Assembly: GCF_014836415.1 (NCBI RefSeq)
Contig: NZ_JACSQY010000003.1
Location: 248,001 to 312,000 of the forward strand
Source: Sporosarcina gallistercoris
Lineage (GTDB): Bacteria; Bacillota; Bacilli; Bacillales_A; Planococcaceae
Length of the DNA: 64,000 nt
Direction of reading: 5' to 3'
The notes beneath the pieces were generated by a model. It worked only from the letters and a program-made list of their open reading frames with translations, made no database searches and was not told the origin of the DNA. A program made the translations under genes and the position numbers. Positions within the stretch are counted from its first letter, which is position 1; every line of letters starts with the position of its first letter. Below, piece by piece: positions 1-7,838 of this stretch.

Positions 1-2
1 TT

Positions 3-560
3 ACACTCGAAGCTCAAAAGGTATTGTCATGCGTCATTCGGATGGGTCAGCGTTTCGGTAAGACGATGATTGCACAAGTACTTACCGGTTCGAGGAACAA
101 AAAATTGCTGGACTTCAAATTCGATCAGTTGACGACGTATGGGCTGCTGAAAGAAAAAAATGCGAAAGACGTCTCCGATTTTATCGAGTTTCTGATTTCA
201 GCCAACTGTTTACAAGTGGAGAATGGCCAGTTTCCAACGATTCGTGTGGCAGAACGCGGAAAAGAAGTCTTACTTGGCAATGATAAAATCATGCGAAAAG
301 GTTCATTTGTCTCGAAAACACTAACAGAGAACGATCCGTTGTTCGAACAACTGCGTCAACTGAGACGTCAACTTGCCCAGGAAGCAGGAGTTCCGCCATT
401 CGTCATTTTCTCGGACAAGACCTTGAAAGATATGGCCATGAAAAAACCAGCAACGTCTGCTGAGTTTTTAGACGTTGTAGGTGTGGGGCAAACAAAGCTC
501 GAAATTTATGGAGAAGCGTTCATCGAGGAGATAAAATCTTTTCAACTCCAGGAGATATGA
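3..560 (+). CDS. recQ: ATP-dependent DNA helicase RecQ, C-terminal part (5' end outside window)
   Basis: The reading frame is open from base 3, so this is the 3' end of a gene that starts upstream of the window. The visible part begins in the RQC winged-helix region (VIRMGQRFGKTM, then a DFKFDQL motif), which in RecQ binds duplex DNA next to the helicase core. An HRDC domain follows in the last third (LRRQLAQEAGVPPFVIFSD, then a DVVGVGQTKLEIYG helix-hairpin signature). RecQ unwinds DNA 3'-5' during recombination and fork repair. The helicase motifs themselves are not in the window. A strong hairpin terminator follows the stop. Identification rests on the RQC and HRDC order and spacing. Confidence 0.9.
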   Translation, partial: TLEAQKVLSCVIRMGQRFGKTMIAQVLTGSRNKKLLDFKFDQLTTYGLLKEKNAKDVSDFIEFLISANCLQVENGQFPTIRVAERGKEVLLGNDKIMRKGSFVSKTLTENDPLFEQLRQLRRQLAQEAGVPPFVIFSDKTLKDMAMKKPATSAEFLDVVGVGQTKLEIYGEAFIEEIKSFQLQEI

Positions 561-584
561 TAGTTATATCTATTTATACATTTG

Positions 585-634
585 AAAAGGGCTATCCCAA
601 GATCGTGAAGATGATCTTCGGGAGTGCCCTTTTT
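585..634. terminator. Bidirectional terminator between recQ and the MFS gene
   Basis: A long imperfect inverted repeat (AAAAGGGC...GATC / GATC...GCCCTTTT) lies between two convergent genes and has T runs on both strands. It can end both transcripts. Confidence 0.8.
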
Positions 635-643
635 AAATATGTG

Positions 644-1810
644 TTAAAGGTGAACAGCAGAACGTTTCATGAACAAACCGTAGACTGTGTAGGCTGCTAC
701 TACGAGCAGAAGCACACCTGTAAAGGTGAATGCACCTCGGAAATTCAAATTTAATGCTCCGATCGTATATGAACCCGCCACAACGCCCATGGAGAAAAAT
801 GCATAGAAATAACCGTAGGCTTTTCCGCGGTAGGAGGCTTTCGAAGAATCGATGAGCAATGAGTTGATGGATGGGAATAGAAATGCGAATCCGACCCCAT
901 ATAACGCCATTGTTCCATATAGACGAATCAGTTCGTCTGCCTGGCTTAGCAGCAACATGCTAACGCCCATTAAGGAAATTCCGAAAGCGAGTGTAATCAT
1001 GGGCCTCACCCGATCGAAAATCCGGTTGATCGGCAGTAAAAACACCAGGATCGCCACGATGCCGAATGTACTAAGCAGCGCGCCCGTCGTTTTTGTATCA
1101 AATCCAAGTGCTTCGACCTTTAACGGAAGAATAAGTGCCAGGACACCTTGTGAGAACATGAGGAAGAAAGCGCCGGCAAAGGCACGTTGTATTCCAGGAT
1201 GGCGGAACATAGCTCCCACATGCTTTTCTGTAGACTTTACTTGGTTTTTTTTGACCCGTTTCACGGAACGCAATAGCAGAAATGCTAAAACTGCCAGGAT
1301 TGCCATGATAACGCCGTTTACGAGCATGATGAGAGGAGTTCCTTTTGCCGGATTCCCGATGTTCGAAGCGACGATACCGCTATATGCTGGACCTGCAATC
1401 GCAGCCATACCGACAAAAGCCCCGGAAATAGCGACACTTTTCCCGCGCTTTTCAGGTTGAGCACGGTTGGCTAGGAAAGTAAACGCAGCAGGAATTATCA
1501 AACCATTCGTAAACCCGTGAATGAAACGGACTCCCACGAGTAGCCAAGCCGCGTGGACTGTGGAATAGAGCGTCAACGCCAGCGCGTTCGTTAAAAGTCC
1601 GATAAGTAAAATAATGAAAGGACCTCTTTTATCCGTCACAAATCCCGAAATGACATTTCCAAAAACGTTTGCAAGGGAGTAGGTTCCGACAACTAATCCA
1701 GCTACAAAAGTGGATGCGCCAAGAGAAAGCGCGAATGGGCTCATAATAGGTAACTGGGAAAACAAATCAAAAAATGAAAAGAAAACGATTAAATAGACAA
1801 AAAATCGCAT
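644..1810 (-). CDS. MFS transporter (drug/efflux-type permease)
   Basis: This is a 388-residue hydrophobic protein with about 12 predicted membrane helices. It has the major facilitator loop 2-3 signature after helix 2 (GNVISGFVTDKRGP) and repeats of the family's N and C halves. MFS proteins are proton-driven exporters or importers in the cytoplasmic membrane; the substrate cannot be read from the sequence. An upstream in-frame ATG exists at 1843, but the ATG at 1810 has a GAGGCG ribosome binding site 6-7 bases before it and starts with a typical first helix (MRFFVYLIVFF), so it is preferred. It is convergent with recQ and divergent from ddh. Confidence 0.82.
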   Translation of the reverse strand: MRFFVYLIVFFSFFDLFSQLPIMSPFALSLGASTFVAGLVVGTYSLANVFGNVISGFVTDKRGPFIILLIGLLTNALALTLYSTVHAAWLLVGVRFIHGFTNGLIIPAAFTFLANRAQPEKRGKSVAISGAFVGMAAIAGPAYSGIVASNIGNPAKGTPLIMLVNGVIMAILAVLAFLLLRSVKRVKKNQVKSTEKHVGAMFRHPGIQRAFAGAFFLMFSQGVLALILPLKVEALGFDTKTTGALLSTFGIVAILVFLLPINRIFDRVRPMITLAFGISLMGVSMLLLSQADELIRLYGTMALYGVGFAFLFPSINSLLIDSSKASYRGKAYGYFYAFFSMGVVAGSYTIGALNLNFRGAFTFTGVLLLVVAAYTVYGLFMKRSAVHL

Positions 1811-2014
1811 ACATACGCCTCGTTTCAGGAATTCAATAACCATTTATATTTTATCACGACAAGGTTTTAAATCAACGAACAAGAATAGTTGTTGTCCAAA
1901 ATGGAGGAATCGTGTGACGAAATTGTAGACTAATAGAAATCAGAAGAAAAAATAGCAATCTGATTAGAAAAACTGTAAAATAACGAATAGTCAAACGTTA
2001 TGGGGGAATGAGAC

Positions 2015-3001
2015 ATGGAACCGAAGATCAAAATTGGAATAGCAGGATATGGAAACCTTGGGAAAGGCGTTGAATATGCGATATCCCAGCAACCTGACAT
2101 GGAGCTGGTTGGCATTTTTTCGAGAAGAGATCCAAGCAGCGTCCACCCAGTCGGTGACAGTGTAGCTGTCTATCCGTTGGCAGACGTTGAAAAGTATGTG
2201 GAGGACGTGGATGTCATGATCCTATGCGGAGGGTCTCGATCAGATTTGCCTGAACAAGGTCCTGCACTTGCAAAGTTGTTTACGACTGTCGATAGTTTCG
2301 ATACACACGCTAAAATCCCTGAATACTTCGATGCGCTTGATGAAGCGGCGAAACCAGCGGGCACCACAGCGGTTTTGTCTGTAGGGTGGGACCCTGGCCT
2401 ATTTTCGCTGAACCGTTTATACGGGGAGTCTGTACTTGCTGAAGGGGCTACGTACACATTCTGGGGCAAAGGGCTAAGCCAAGGTCATTCCGATGCAGTG
2501 CGACGCATTGACGGAGTCAAAAATGCGGTCCAATATACCATTCCCTCTGAAGAAGCGGTTGAAAAAGTTCGAGCCGGGGAACAGCCTGAATTATCCACAC
2601 GCGAGAAGCATGTTCGTGAATGCTACGTCGTGTTAGAAGAAGGCGCGGATGCAGCAACCGTCGAAGAGACCATTGTCACTATGCCGGATTACTTCTCCGA
2701 CTACGATACGACTGTTTCGTTCATCAATGAAGAAGAAATGCAAAAGAACCACAGCGCGATGCCTCACGGCGGATTTGTTATCCGCAGCGGCAAAACAGGC
2801 AATGGTACTAAGCAGGTGATGGAGTATTCACTGACGCTTGACAGCAATCCTGAGTTTACTTCAAGTGTCCTTACTGCATATGCAAGAGCTGCATTCAGAT
2901 TGAACAAATCCGGTCAGCACGGAGCGAAAACTGTGTTCGACATTCCGACAGGTCTCTTATCACCTAAAAGTGCTGCACAACTTCGAAAAGAATTGTTATA
3001 A
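2015..3001 (+). CDS. ddh: meso-diaminopimelate D-dehydrogenase
   Basis: The 328-residue product has an N-terminal Rossmann fold (GIAGYGNLGKGVEYAI, residues about 7-22) followed by the GIFSRRDP segment that recognises NADP. The SVGWDPGLFSLNR and WGKGLSQGHSDAVRRIDGV blocks are diagnostic of this family. The enzyme makes meso-DAP from tetrahydrodipicolinate in one NADPH-dependent step, bypassing the acetylase branch, for peptidoglycan and lysine. The length matches the family (about 320-330). A purine-rich GGGGGAATGAGAC sits before the ATG. Ddh is known from Lysinibacillus, Ureibacillus and related genera but is absent from B. subtilis, which supports a Planococcaceae host. It appears to be a single-gene unit. 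Confidence 0.93.
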   Translation: MEPKIKIGIAGYGNLGKGVEYAISQQPDMELVGIFSRRDPSSVHPVGDSVAVYPLADVEKYVEDVDVMILCGGSRSDLPEQGPALAKLFTTVDSFDTHAKIPEYFDALDEAAKPAGTTAVLSVGWDPGLFSLNRLYGESVLAEGATYTFWGKGLSQGHSDAVRRIDGVKNAVQYTIPSEEAVEKVRAGEQPELSTREKHVRECYVVLEEGADAATVEETIVTMPDYFSDYDTTVSFINEEEMQKNHSAMPHGGFVIRSGKTGNGTKQVMEYSLTLDSNPEFTSSVLTAYARAAFRLNKSGQHGAKTVFDIPTGLLSPKSAAQLRKELL

Positions 3002-3076
3002 GAATGTACAGGTAACTTTGAAAACACGCCAACTTGTACTATACTAGGAACATATTTACTTAGGGGGTCGAAGGAT

Positions 3077-4165
3077 TTGGTTAAAATGGATGATACGCTG
3101 CACATGCTGAAAGAGTTAACGGATGCAAAAGGTACAGGTGGAAACGAGCGGGAACCGCGTGATGTCATGAAGCGTTACCTTGAACCATTTGCAGACGAAA
3201 TTGACCAGGACGGACTCGGTTCACTCATTGCAAAACATACAGGCGATGAAGCAGGACCGAAAGTAATGGTCGCGGGTCACCTCGACGAAGTCGGATTCAT
3301 GATTACACGAATTGACGATAAAGGGTTCCTGAGCTTCCAAACTATCGGCGGCTGGTGGTCACAAGTCATGCTTGCTCAACGCGTGACGATTGTAACTCGC
3401 AAAGGGGAATCCATCACAGGAATCATTGGCTCTAAACCGCCGCACATCCTTCCTGCTGAAGTACGCAAAAAGCCAGTAGACATAAAAGATATGTTCATCG
3501 ATATCGGTGCTTCTTCTCGTGAAGAGGCAATGGAGTGGGGCGTATCACCTGGAGACATGGTCGTTCCTTACTTCGAATTCACGGTCATGAACAATGAGAA
3601 ATATTTGCTTGCAAAAGCATGGGATAACCGAATTGGCTGTGCCATTGCAATCGATGTCATGAAAGAATTGAACAAACAGGGTCACCCGAACACGCTCTAT
3701 AGTGTTGGAGCTGTGCAAGAAGAAGTCGGTCTTCGCGGCGCTGGAACTGCAGCCAACAAAATCAAGCCGGATATCGGTATTGCAGTTGACGTCGGAATCG
3801 CTGGCGATACACCAGGAGTAAGCGCTAAAGAAGCGGCAGCAAAAATGGGGGATGGTCCCCAAATCATTCTCTATGACGCATCAATGATCGCGCATAAAGG
3901 CTTACGTGACTTTGTTGTCGACACTGCGGAAGAAAACGGCATACCCTACCAATTCGATTCCATGTCAGGTGGCGGAACGGATGCCGGTTCGATCCACTTG
4001 AGCGGCAACGGCGTACCTTCTATCGCAATCACTGTTGCGACTCGCTACATCCATAGTCACGCCGCAATGCTGCACCGCGATGACTATGAAAATGCTGTTA
4101 AACTAATCGTGGAAGTCATTAAAAAGCTGGACCAAGAAACAGTCGATAAGATTATTTCTGAATAA
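3077..4165 (+). CDS. ysdC: M42 family glutamyl aminopeptidase (YsdC-like)
   Basis: The product is a 362-residue cytoplasmic metallo-aminopeptidase of the M42 family, which forms large tetrahedral complexes that trim peptides. Metal ligands and catalytic residues are visible: [10 protein letters not shown] (His-x-Asp), [12 protein letters not shown] (Asp), [10 protein letters not shown] (Glu-Glu), [11 protein letters not shown] (Asp) and [13 protein letters not shown] (His) near the C-terminus. The start is a TTG with AGGGGG nine bases upstream. The resulting N-terminus [19 protein letters not shown] matches the Bacillus protein, whereas the ATG at 3086 would remove three residues. In B. subtilis ysdC neighbours sspI and ysgA; here argF has been inserted after it. 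Confidence 0.9.
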   Translation: MVKMDDTLHMLKELTDAKGTGGNEREPRDVMKRYLEPFADEIDQDGLGSLIAKHTGDEAGPKVMVAGHLDEVGFMITRIDDKGFLSFQTIGGWWSQVMLAQRVTIVTRKGESITGIIGSKPPHILPAEVRKKPVDIKDMFIDIGASSREEAMEWGVSPGDMVVPYFEFTVMNNEKYLLAKAWDNRIGCAIAIDVMKELNKQGHPNTLYSVGAVQEEVGLRGAGTAANKIKPDIGIAVDVGIAGDTPGVSAKEAAAKMGDGPQIILYDASMIAHKGLRDFVVDTAEENGIPYQFDSMSGGGTDAGSIHLSGNGVPSIAITVATRYIHSHAAMLHRDDYENAVKLIVEVIKKLDQETVDKIISE

Positions 4166-4173
4166 ATGAGGGA

Positions 4174-4206
4174 AGAGGCAGATCAGAACCTGGTCTGTCT
4201 CTTTTA
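4174..4206 (+). terminator. Rho-independent terminator of ysdC
   Basis: AGAGGCAGATC pairs with GGTCTGTCTCT (two G-T pairs) across a short loop, followed by TTTTAATTT, nine bases after the ysdC stop. Confidence 0.75.
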
Positions 4207-4232
4207 ATTTTCAATAAAGTATAAAAATACAA

Positions 4233-4261
4233 TTGACTTTATAATTATTCATATTTATACT
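4233..4261 (+). promoter_or_regulatory. SigA-type promoter of argF
   Basis: TTGACT (4233-4238) and TATACT (4256-4261) are separated by exactly 17 bases. The predicted start of transcription is near 4268, 29 bases before the argF start codon. Confidence 0.65.
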
Positions 4262-4282
4262 GTGAATAACCAATTTTATTCA
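4245..4282 (+). promoter_or_regulatory. Possible ArgR (ARG box) operator over the argF promoter
   Basis: Three copies of the half-site TTATTCA lie at 4245-4251, 4263-4269 (inverted) and 4276-4282, spanning the spacer, the -10 region and the start of transcription. ARG boxes in Bacillus and E. coli are built from TGAAT/ATTCA half-sites, so arginine-dependent repression is plausible. The spacing between half-sites does not match the textbook 18-bp box exactly, so this stays tentative. Confidence 0.4.
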
Positions 4283-4296
4283 TGGAGGATGATAGT

Positions 4297-5256
4297 ATGA
4301 CAAGCGCATTCGAATTGAAATACATGGAGAAGCAATTGAAAGGGAAAGACTTTTTGGCAATCGAGGATTTTTCATCTGAAGAAATCGACTATCTGCTCGA
4401 TCAGGCAGCGAAAATGAAAAAGGATTTTTTAGCAGGAGGAGCGAGTAAACCACTTGAAGGAAAAACTCTTGGAATGGTATTTGAAAAGAATTCCACACGT
4501 ACCCGTATTTCGTTCGATGTGGGCATGTTCCAGCTAGGCGGGCATGCATTGATGATGAACCCGACAGAACTGCAAATCGGACGCGGTGAGTCGATAGCGG
4601 ATACTGCAAAAGTGTTTTCTGAATACCTGGATGGGGTCATGATTCGCGCGAACTCACATGAAATGGTGAAAGAGTTCGCAGACAATGCCTCCATCCCTGT
4701 CATTAACGGTCTCACGGATAAAGTACACCCGTGTCAGGCACTGGCGGACCTTCTGACCATCCAGGAAGTGAAAGGGAAGCTGGCAGGCTTGAAACTGGTC
4801 TACATCGGAGACGGCAACAATGTTGCGCATTCTCTTCTGATGGCTGCTGCTAAAATGGGCATCCACACAGCAATCGCTACACCGATCGGATACGAAATGG
4901 ATGCGGACATCGCAAAATCTATCGAGAAAGCAGCGGAACAATCAGGTGTTACGATGACACAATTGACAGACCCGATCTTGGCTGCAAAAGAAGCAGACAT
5001 TTTATATACAGACGTGTGGGTCAGTATGGGGGACGATGAACAAACAGAGCAGCGACTCTCCGACTTCGAAGGATTTGAAATCAACGACGAACTCACGAGC
5101 TACGCAAAATCAGATTATACGTTCATGCACTGTCTACCCGCTCATCGCGGTCAAGAAGTTTCAGCATCAGTCATCGACGGAGACCAATCCGTCGTCTTCC
5201 AGCAAGCAGGAAACCGTATGCATGCTCAGAAAGCCTTGCTAGCTGCTTTGTTATAA
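4297..5256 (+). CDS. argF: Ornithine carbamoyltransferase
   Basis: The 319-residue product condenses ornithine and carbamoyl phosphate to citrulline in arginine synthesis. Visible motifs are the carbamoyl-phosphate loop NSTRTRISFD, the HPCQAL motif, and the ornithine/catalytic HCLPAHRGQEV near the C-terminus. An ATG at 4282 is in frame, but GGAGG (4284-4288) lies inside that extension and is correctly spaced to the ATG at 4297, so the shorter start MTSAFELKY is used. The gene has its own promoter with possible ARG boxes and its own terminator. It interrupts the otherwise conserved ysdC-sspI junction. An anabolic ArgF is favoured over a catabolic ArcB because no arginine deiminase genes are nearby. 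Confidence 0.93.
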   Translation: MTSAFELKYMEKQLKGKDFLAIEDFSSEEIDYLLDQAAKMKKDFLAGGASKPLEGKTLGMVFEKNSTRTRISFDVGMFQLGGHALMMNPTELQIGRGESIADTAKVFSEYLDGVMIRANSHEMVKEFADNASIPVINGLTDKVHPCQALADLLTIQEVKGKLAGLKLVYIGDGNNVAHSLLMAAAKMGIHTAIATPIGYEMDADIAKSIEKAAEQSGVTMTQLTDPILAAKEADILYTDVWVSMGDDEQTEQRLSDFEGFEINDELTSYAKSDYTFMHCLPAHRGQEVSASVIDGDQSVVFQQAGNRMHAQKALLAALL

Positions 5257-5260
5257 CCGC

Positions 5261-5309
5261 AAAAAAAGACTGGGAAGCGATTCAATTCGCGTATCCCGGT
5301 CTTTTTTTG
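5261..5309. terminator. Bidirectional terminator between argF and sspI
   Basis: AAAAAAAGACTGGGA pairs with TCCCGGTCTTTTTTT around a GCGATTCAATTCGC-containing stem. T runs exist in both directions, serving the convergent argF and sspI genes. Confidence 0.88.
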
Positions 5310-5315
5310 TGGAAT

Positions 5316-5528
5316 TCACTGTGCAGCAAATGCGTGCTCGAGCTCTCCTGTGATTTTCATCTTTTCCTGATCATCGGCGCGCTGCCATAGCTTCTCGAAG
5401 AACACGCCTAAGCCAGGAAGCAGATGCTCTTCTCCACGCGCGATTGCGTCGTCGACAACTCCGCGTATGTCTTGCGCTTTGTTATCGGTCATATTTGCCG
5501 TAATGGCATCTCTGATTTGAAAATTCAT
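5316..5528 (-). CDS. sspI: Small acid-soluble spore protein SspI
   Basis: The 70-residue product matches the SspI family in length and pattern: a RDAITANM opening, an AIARGEEHLLPGLGVFFE core and an acidic, Gln-rich C-terminus. SspI is a minor spore-core protein made in the forespore. The start ATG at 5528 follows GAAAGGAGGTCAGATGA. The position between ysdC/argF and the SpoU methyltransferase gene is the same as in B. subtilis. A candidate forespore SigG promoter lies upstream. Presence of the gene shows that the host forms, or recently formed, endospores. Confidence 0.93.
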   Translation of the reverse strand: MNFQIRDAITANMTDNKAQDIRGVVDDAIARGEEHLLPGLGVFFEKLWQRADDQEKMKITGELEHAFAAQ

Positions 5529-5558
5529 TCATCTGACCTCCTTTCAACGTACTTAAGT

Positions 5559-5592
5559 TAAGTATCGCCAAGAGAGCTTGTCTTTGATACAC
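5559..5592 (-). promoter_or_regulatory. Possible SigG (forespore) promoter of sspI
   Basis: On the minus strand TGTATC (5587-5592) is followed after 18 bases by CGATACTTAA (5559-5568), which resembles the SigG pattern of GNATA-like -35 and CATACTA-like -10. This fits the known forespore expression of sspI. The match is partial. Confidence 0.45.
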
Positions 5593-5623
5593 TGAAAAGA
5601 AAAAAAGGAAGTTATCCTACACT

Positions 5624-6388
5624 ATGAAACGTATTGAATCCACACAGAATGGACTTGTGAAACATTGGAAAAAACTTGTGACAACAAAGAAAGAGCGCGA
5701 ACGGTCCGAAGAATTCATCATCGAAGGGCATCATTTAGTCGAAGAAGCGTTGAAGGTTGAAGGTTCGGTGCTTCACATTATGTTCCGGGAAGACGTTGAA
5801 ATTCCGTTTGAATTGGAAGAGTCTTCAATCCAAATCATTGAAATGACAAAAGCGGTAGCTGCTGAAATCTCAGAAACAGAGCATCCACAAGGGATTTTTG
5901 CTCATTGCAAACAGCCGATACCTTCAGAGGATGCATATCCGGGTTGGAAACGCCTTCTGTTCATCGACGCTGTCCAAGACCCAGGCAACATTGGTACGAT
6001 GATCCGTACTGCTGATGCGGCTGGAATGGACGCGGTGATTCTCGGGAAAGGGTGTGCTGACCCGTTCAGTCCGAAAACAGTCCGTTCCGGGCAAGGTTCC
6101 CATTTCCATATTCCTATCGTCAAAGGCGACTTGAGTGAATGGATCGAACGCGCGAAACAAGGCGGCTTACAAGTGATCGGTACCGGTTTGCAACAAGCGA
6201 AAGATCATTTCACTGTAGACCCGATGCCTTTGTTCGCACTTATAGTAGGGAATGAAGGAGCAGGAGTTTCGGATGAATATTTGGAGCAAGCGGATACGAT
6301 CGTGAAGATTCCATTATACGGCGATGCGGAATCATTGAACGTGGCAGTAGCGGCTGGTGTCCTGTTATACACATACGCACGCCGATAA
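5624..6388 (+). CDS. ysgA: TrmH/SpoU family RNA 2'-O-methyltransferase (YsgA-like)
   Basis: The 254-residue protein has the two-part architecture of SpoU RNA ribose methyltransferases. An N-terminal L30-like substrate-binding domain (FIIEGHHLVEEAL, residues about 32-44) precedes a C-terminal SPOUT knot with the three family motifs: DPGNIGTMIRTADAAG (motif 1), IVGNEGAGVS (motif 2) and IPLYGDAESLNVAVAAGVLLY (motif 3). The family methylates rRNA or tRNA with S-adenosylmethionine; the target of this member is unproven. AAGGAAG lies about 12 bases before the ATG. The next genes are the T-box controlled pheST, the same order as in B. subtilis. Confidence 0.9.
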   Translation: MKRIESTQNGLVKHWKKLVTTKKERERSEEFIIEGHHLVEEALKVEGSVLHIMFREDVEIPFELEESSIQIIEMTKAVAAEISETEHPQGIFAHCKQPIPSEDAYPGWKRLLFIDAVQDPGNIGTMIRTADAAGMDAVILGKGCADPFSPKTVRSGQGSHFHIPIVKGDLSEWIERAKQGGLQVIGTGLQQAKDHFTVDPMPLFALIVGNEGAGVSDEYLEQADTIVKIPLYGDAESLNVAVAAGVLLYTYARR

Positions 6389-6400
6389 TTCAGTCAAGTA

Positions 6401-6429
6401 TTGAAGTATGGAGCGGATTCCGCTATACT
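6401..6429 (+). promoter_or_regulatory. SigA-type promoter of the pheST leader
   Basis: TTGAAG (6401-6406), a 17-base spacer and TATACT (6424-6429) lie 13 bases after the methyltransferase stop. Transcription would begin near 6436 and run into the T-box leader. Confidence 0.6.
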
Positions 6430-6435
6430 GATGAG

Positions 6436-6710
6436 GTATACAGGAGCACCAAAAAACAAAAGTGTTGACCGGGAAGAGGAAACAGAACATTTGACGCTAG
6501 GGAGTCCATACCTTGACTGGAAGTATGGATCGTCGGAACTGTTGACGTTCACCCCGCGAGCTGCCTTCAGGACCAGCATAGTGCTGTAAAGATGAGCCGG
6601 CTACGGACCGTTATTCCGAAGTTGAGAGATCGTGTGCACGACTGGCATGATAATCAGGGTGGTACCGCGAATTCGTCCTCGTCCCTTTTTTAGGGGACGA
6701 GTTTTTTATT
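6436..6710 (+). ncRNA. T-box riboswitch, phenylalanine specific (pheST leader)
   Basis: The invariant T-box sequence AGGGTGGTACCGCG occurs at 6657-6670 and is followed by a terminator hairpin (CTCGTCCC...GGGACGAG plus T run, about 6679-6707). Stem I can be folded: GGG/CCC and AACAG/CTGTT flank an internal loop whose 3' side contains TTC followed by A (6548-6550), a Phe specifier codon. Above it are TTTGACG/CGTCGGA and an apical TCCATAC/GTATGGA hairpin. Uncharged tRNA-Phe should pair with the specifier and T-box bulge and favour antitermination, so that pheST is made when phenylalanine is scarce. Confidence 0.92.
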
Positions 6711-6788
6711 TTGTTGAGCTTTTGTTTAGCAATGGGCTTGACTGACATTCATCAGCGAAAACAAAGCTATTTTGAAAGGAGAATGACA

Positions 6789-7826
6789 ATGGAGCAGCAG
6801 TTGGAACAGTTGAAACAAGAAGCACTGCAGAAAATTGAAGCCGCAACGTCAGTGAAAGAGCTGAATGACGTGCGTGTAGCTTATCTAGGGAAGAAGGGGC
6901 CGATCACGGACCTTCTGAAAGGGATGGGGAAACTTCCGGCAGAGGAACGTCCTAAAATGGGGGCACTCGTCAACGTCGTTCGTGAAACCGTTACAACTTC
7001 ACTAGAAGAGAAAATGGAATTATTGGAACAACAAGCGGTTAATGAAAAACTTGAACAAGAAACAATTGATATTTCGCTACCAGGAAGACCTGTCAAACTC
7101 GGCAACCATCATCCATTGACTCGCGTTGTTGAAGAAATCGAAGACTTCTTCATCAGTATGGGATATGAAGTCGCGGAAGGTCCCGAAGTGGAACAGGATT
7201 ACTACAACTTTGAAGCATTGAACCTGCCAAAAGGTCACCCTGCACGCGATATGCAAGACTCGTTTTACATTACGGAAGATGTATTGCTTCGTACGCACAC
7301 GTCTCCAGTACAAGCACGCACGATGGCTGCTAAAAAGGGCGAGCCGATTAAAATCATCTGTCCGGGCAAAGTGTATCGCCGCGATAGTGATGACGCAACA
7401 CACTCCCACCAATTCACTCAAATCGAGGGTCTCGTAGTCGGAGAAGACATCCGGATGAGCGACTTGAAAGGGACTCTCGCATTATTTGCGAAAAAGATGT
7501 TCGGTGAAGAACGGGAAATCCGGCTTCGCCCAAGTTTCTTCCCATTCACAGAGCCTTCTGTAGAAATGGATATTTCATGTTTCAAATGTGGCGGATCAGG
7601 CTGTAACGTATGTAAGAAAACTGGCTGGATTGAAATTCTAGGTGCTGGCATGGTACATCCGAATGTCCTCGAAATGGCTGGATATGATCCTGCTGTTTTC
7701 ACTGGATTCGCGTTCGGTATGGGACCGGAACGAATTGCCATGTTGAAGTATGGCGTAGAAGACATCCGCCATTTCTTTACGAACGATATGCGTTTCATTT
7801 CACAATTTAACCGCACAGAAGTGTAA
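6789..7826 (+). CDS. pheS: Phenylalanine-tRNA ligase alpha subunit
   Basis: The 345-residue product has an N-terminal coiled coil (residues 1-90) and a class II synthetase core: [21 protein letters not shown] (motif 1 region), [22 protein letters not shown] (motif 2) and [17 protein letters not shown] (motif 3). [18 protein letters not shown] cysteine cluster lies before motif 3. It charges tRNA-Phe as an alpha2-beta2 complex with PheT. An in-frame TTG at 6711 and ATG at 6783 exist, but AAGGAG at 6776-6781 is correctly spaced only for the ATG at 6789. This length fits B. subtilis PheS. pheT follows after 12 bases. Confidence 0.96.
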   Translation: MEQQLEQLKQEALQKIEAATSVKELNDVRVAYLGKKGPITDLLKGMGKLPAEERPKMGALVNVVRETVTTSLEEKMELLEQQAVNEKLEQETIDISLPGRPVKLGNHHPLTRVVEEIEDFFISMGYEVAEGPEVEQDYYNFEALNLPKGHPARDMQDSFYITEDVLLRTHTSPVQARTMAAKKGEPIKIICPGKVYRRDSDDATHSHQFTQIEGLVVGEDIRMSDLKGTLALFAKKMFGEEREIRLRPSFFPFTEPSVEMDISCFKCGGSGCNVCKKTGWIEILGAGMVHPNVLEMAGYDPAVFTGFAFGMGPERIAMLKYGVEDIRHFFTNDMRFISQFNRTEV

Positions 7827-7838
7827 GGAGGAGACCCC

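Noticed and set aside
557..754. 65-residue ORF after recQ
   Set aside because: It runs through the terminator and into the antisense of the MFS gene and has no ribosome binding site.
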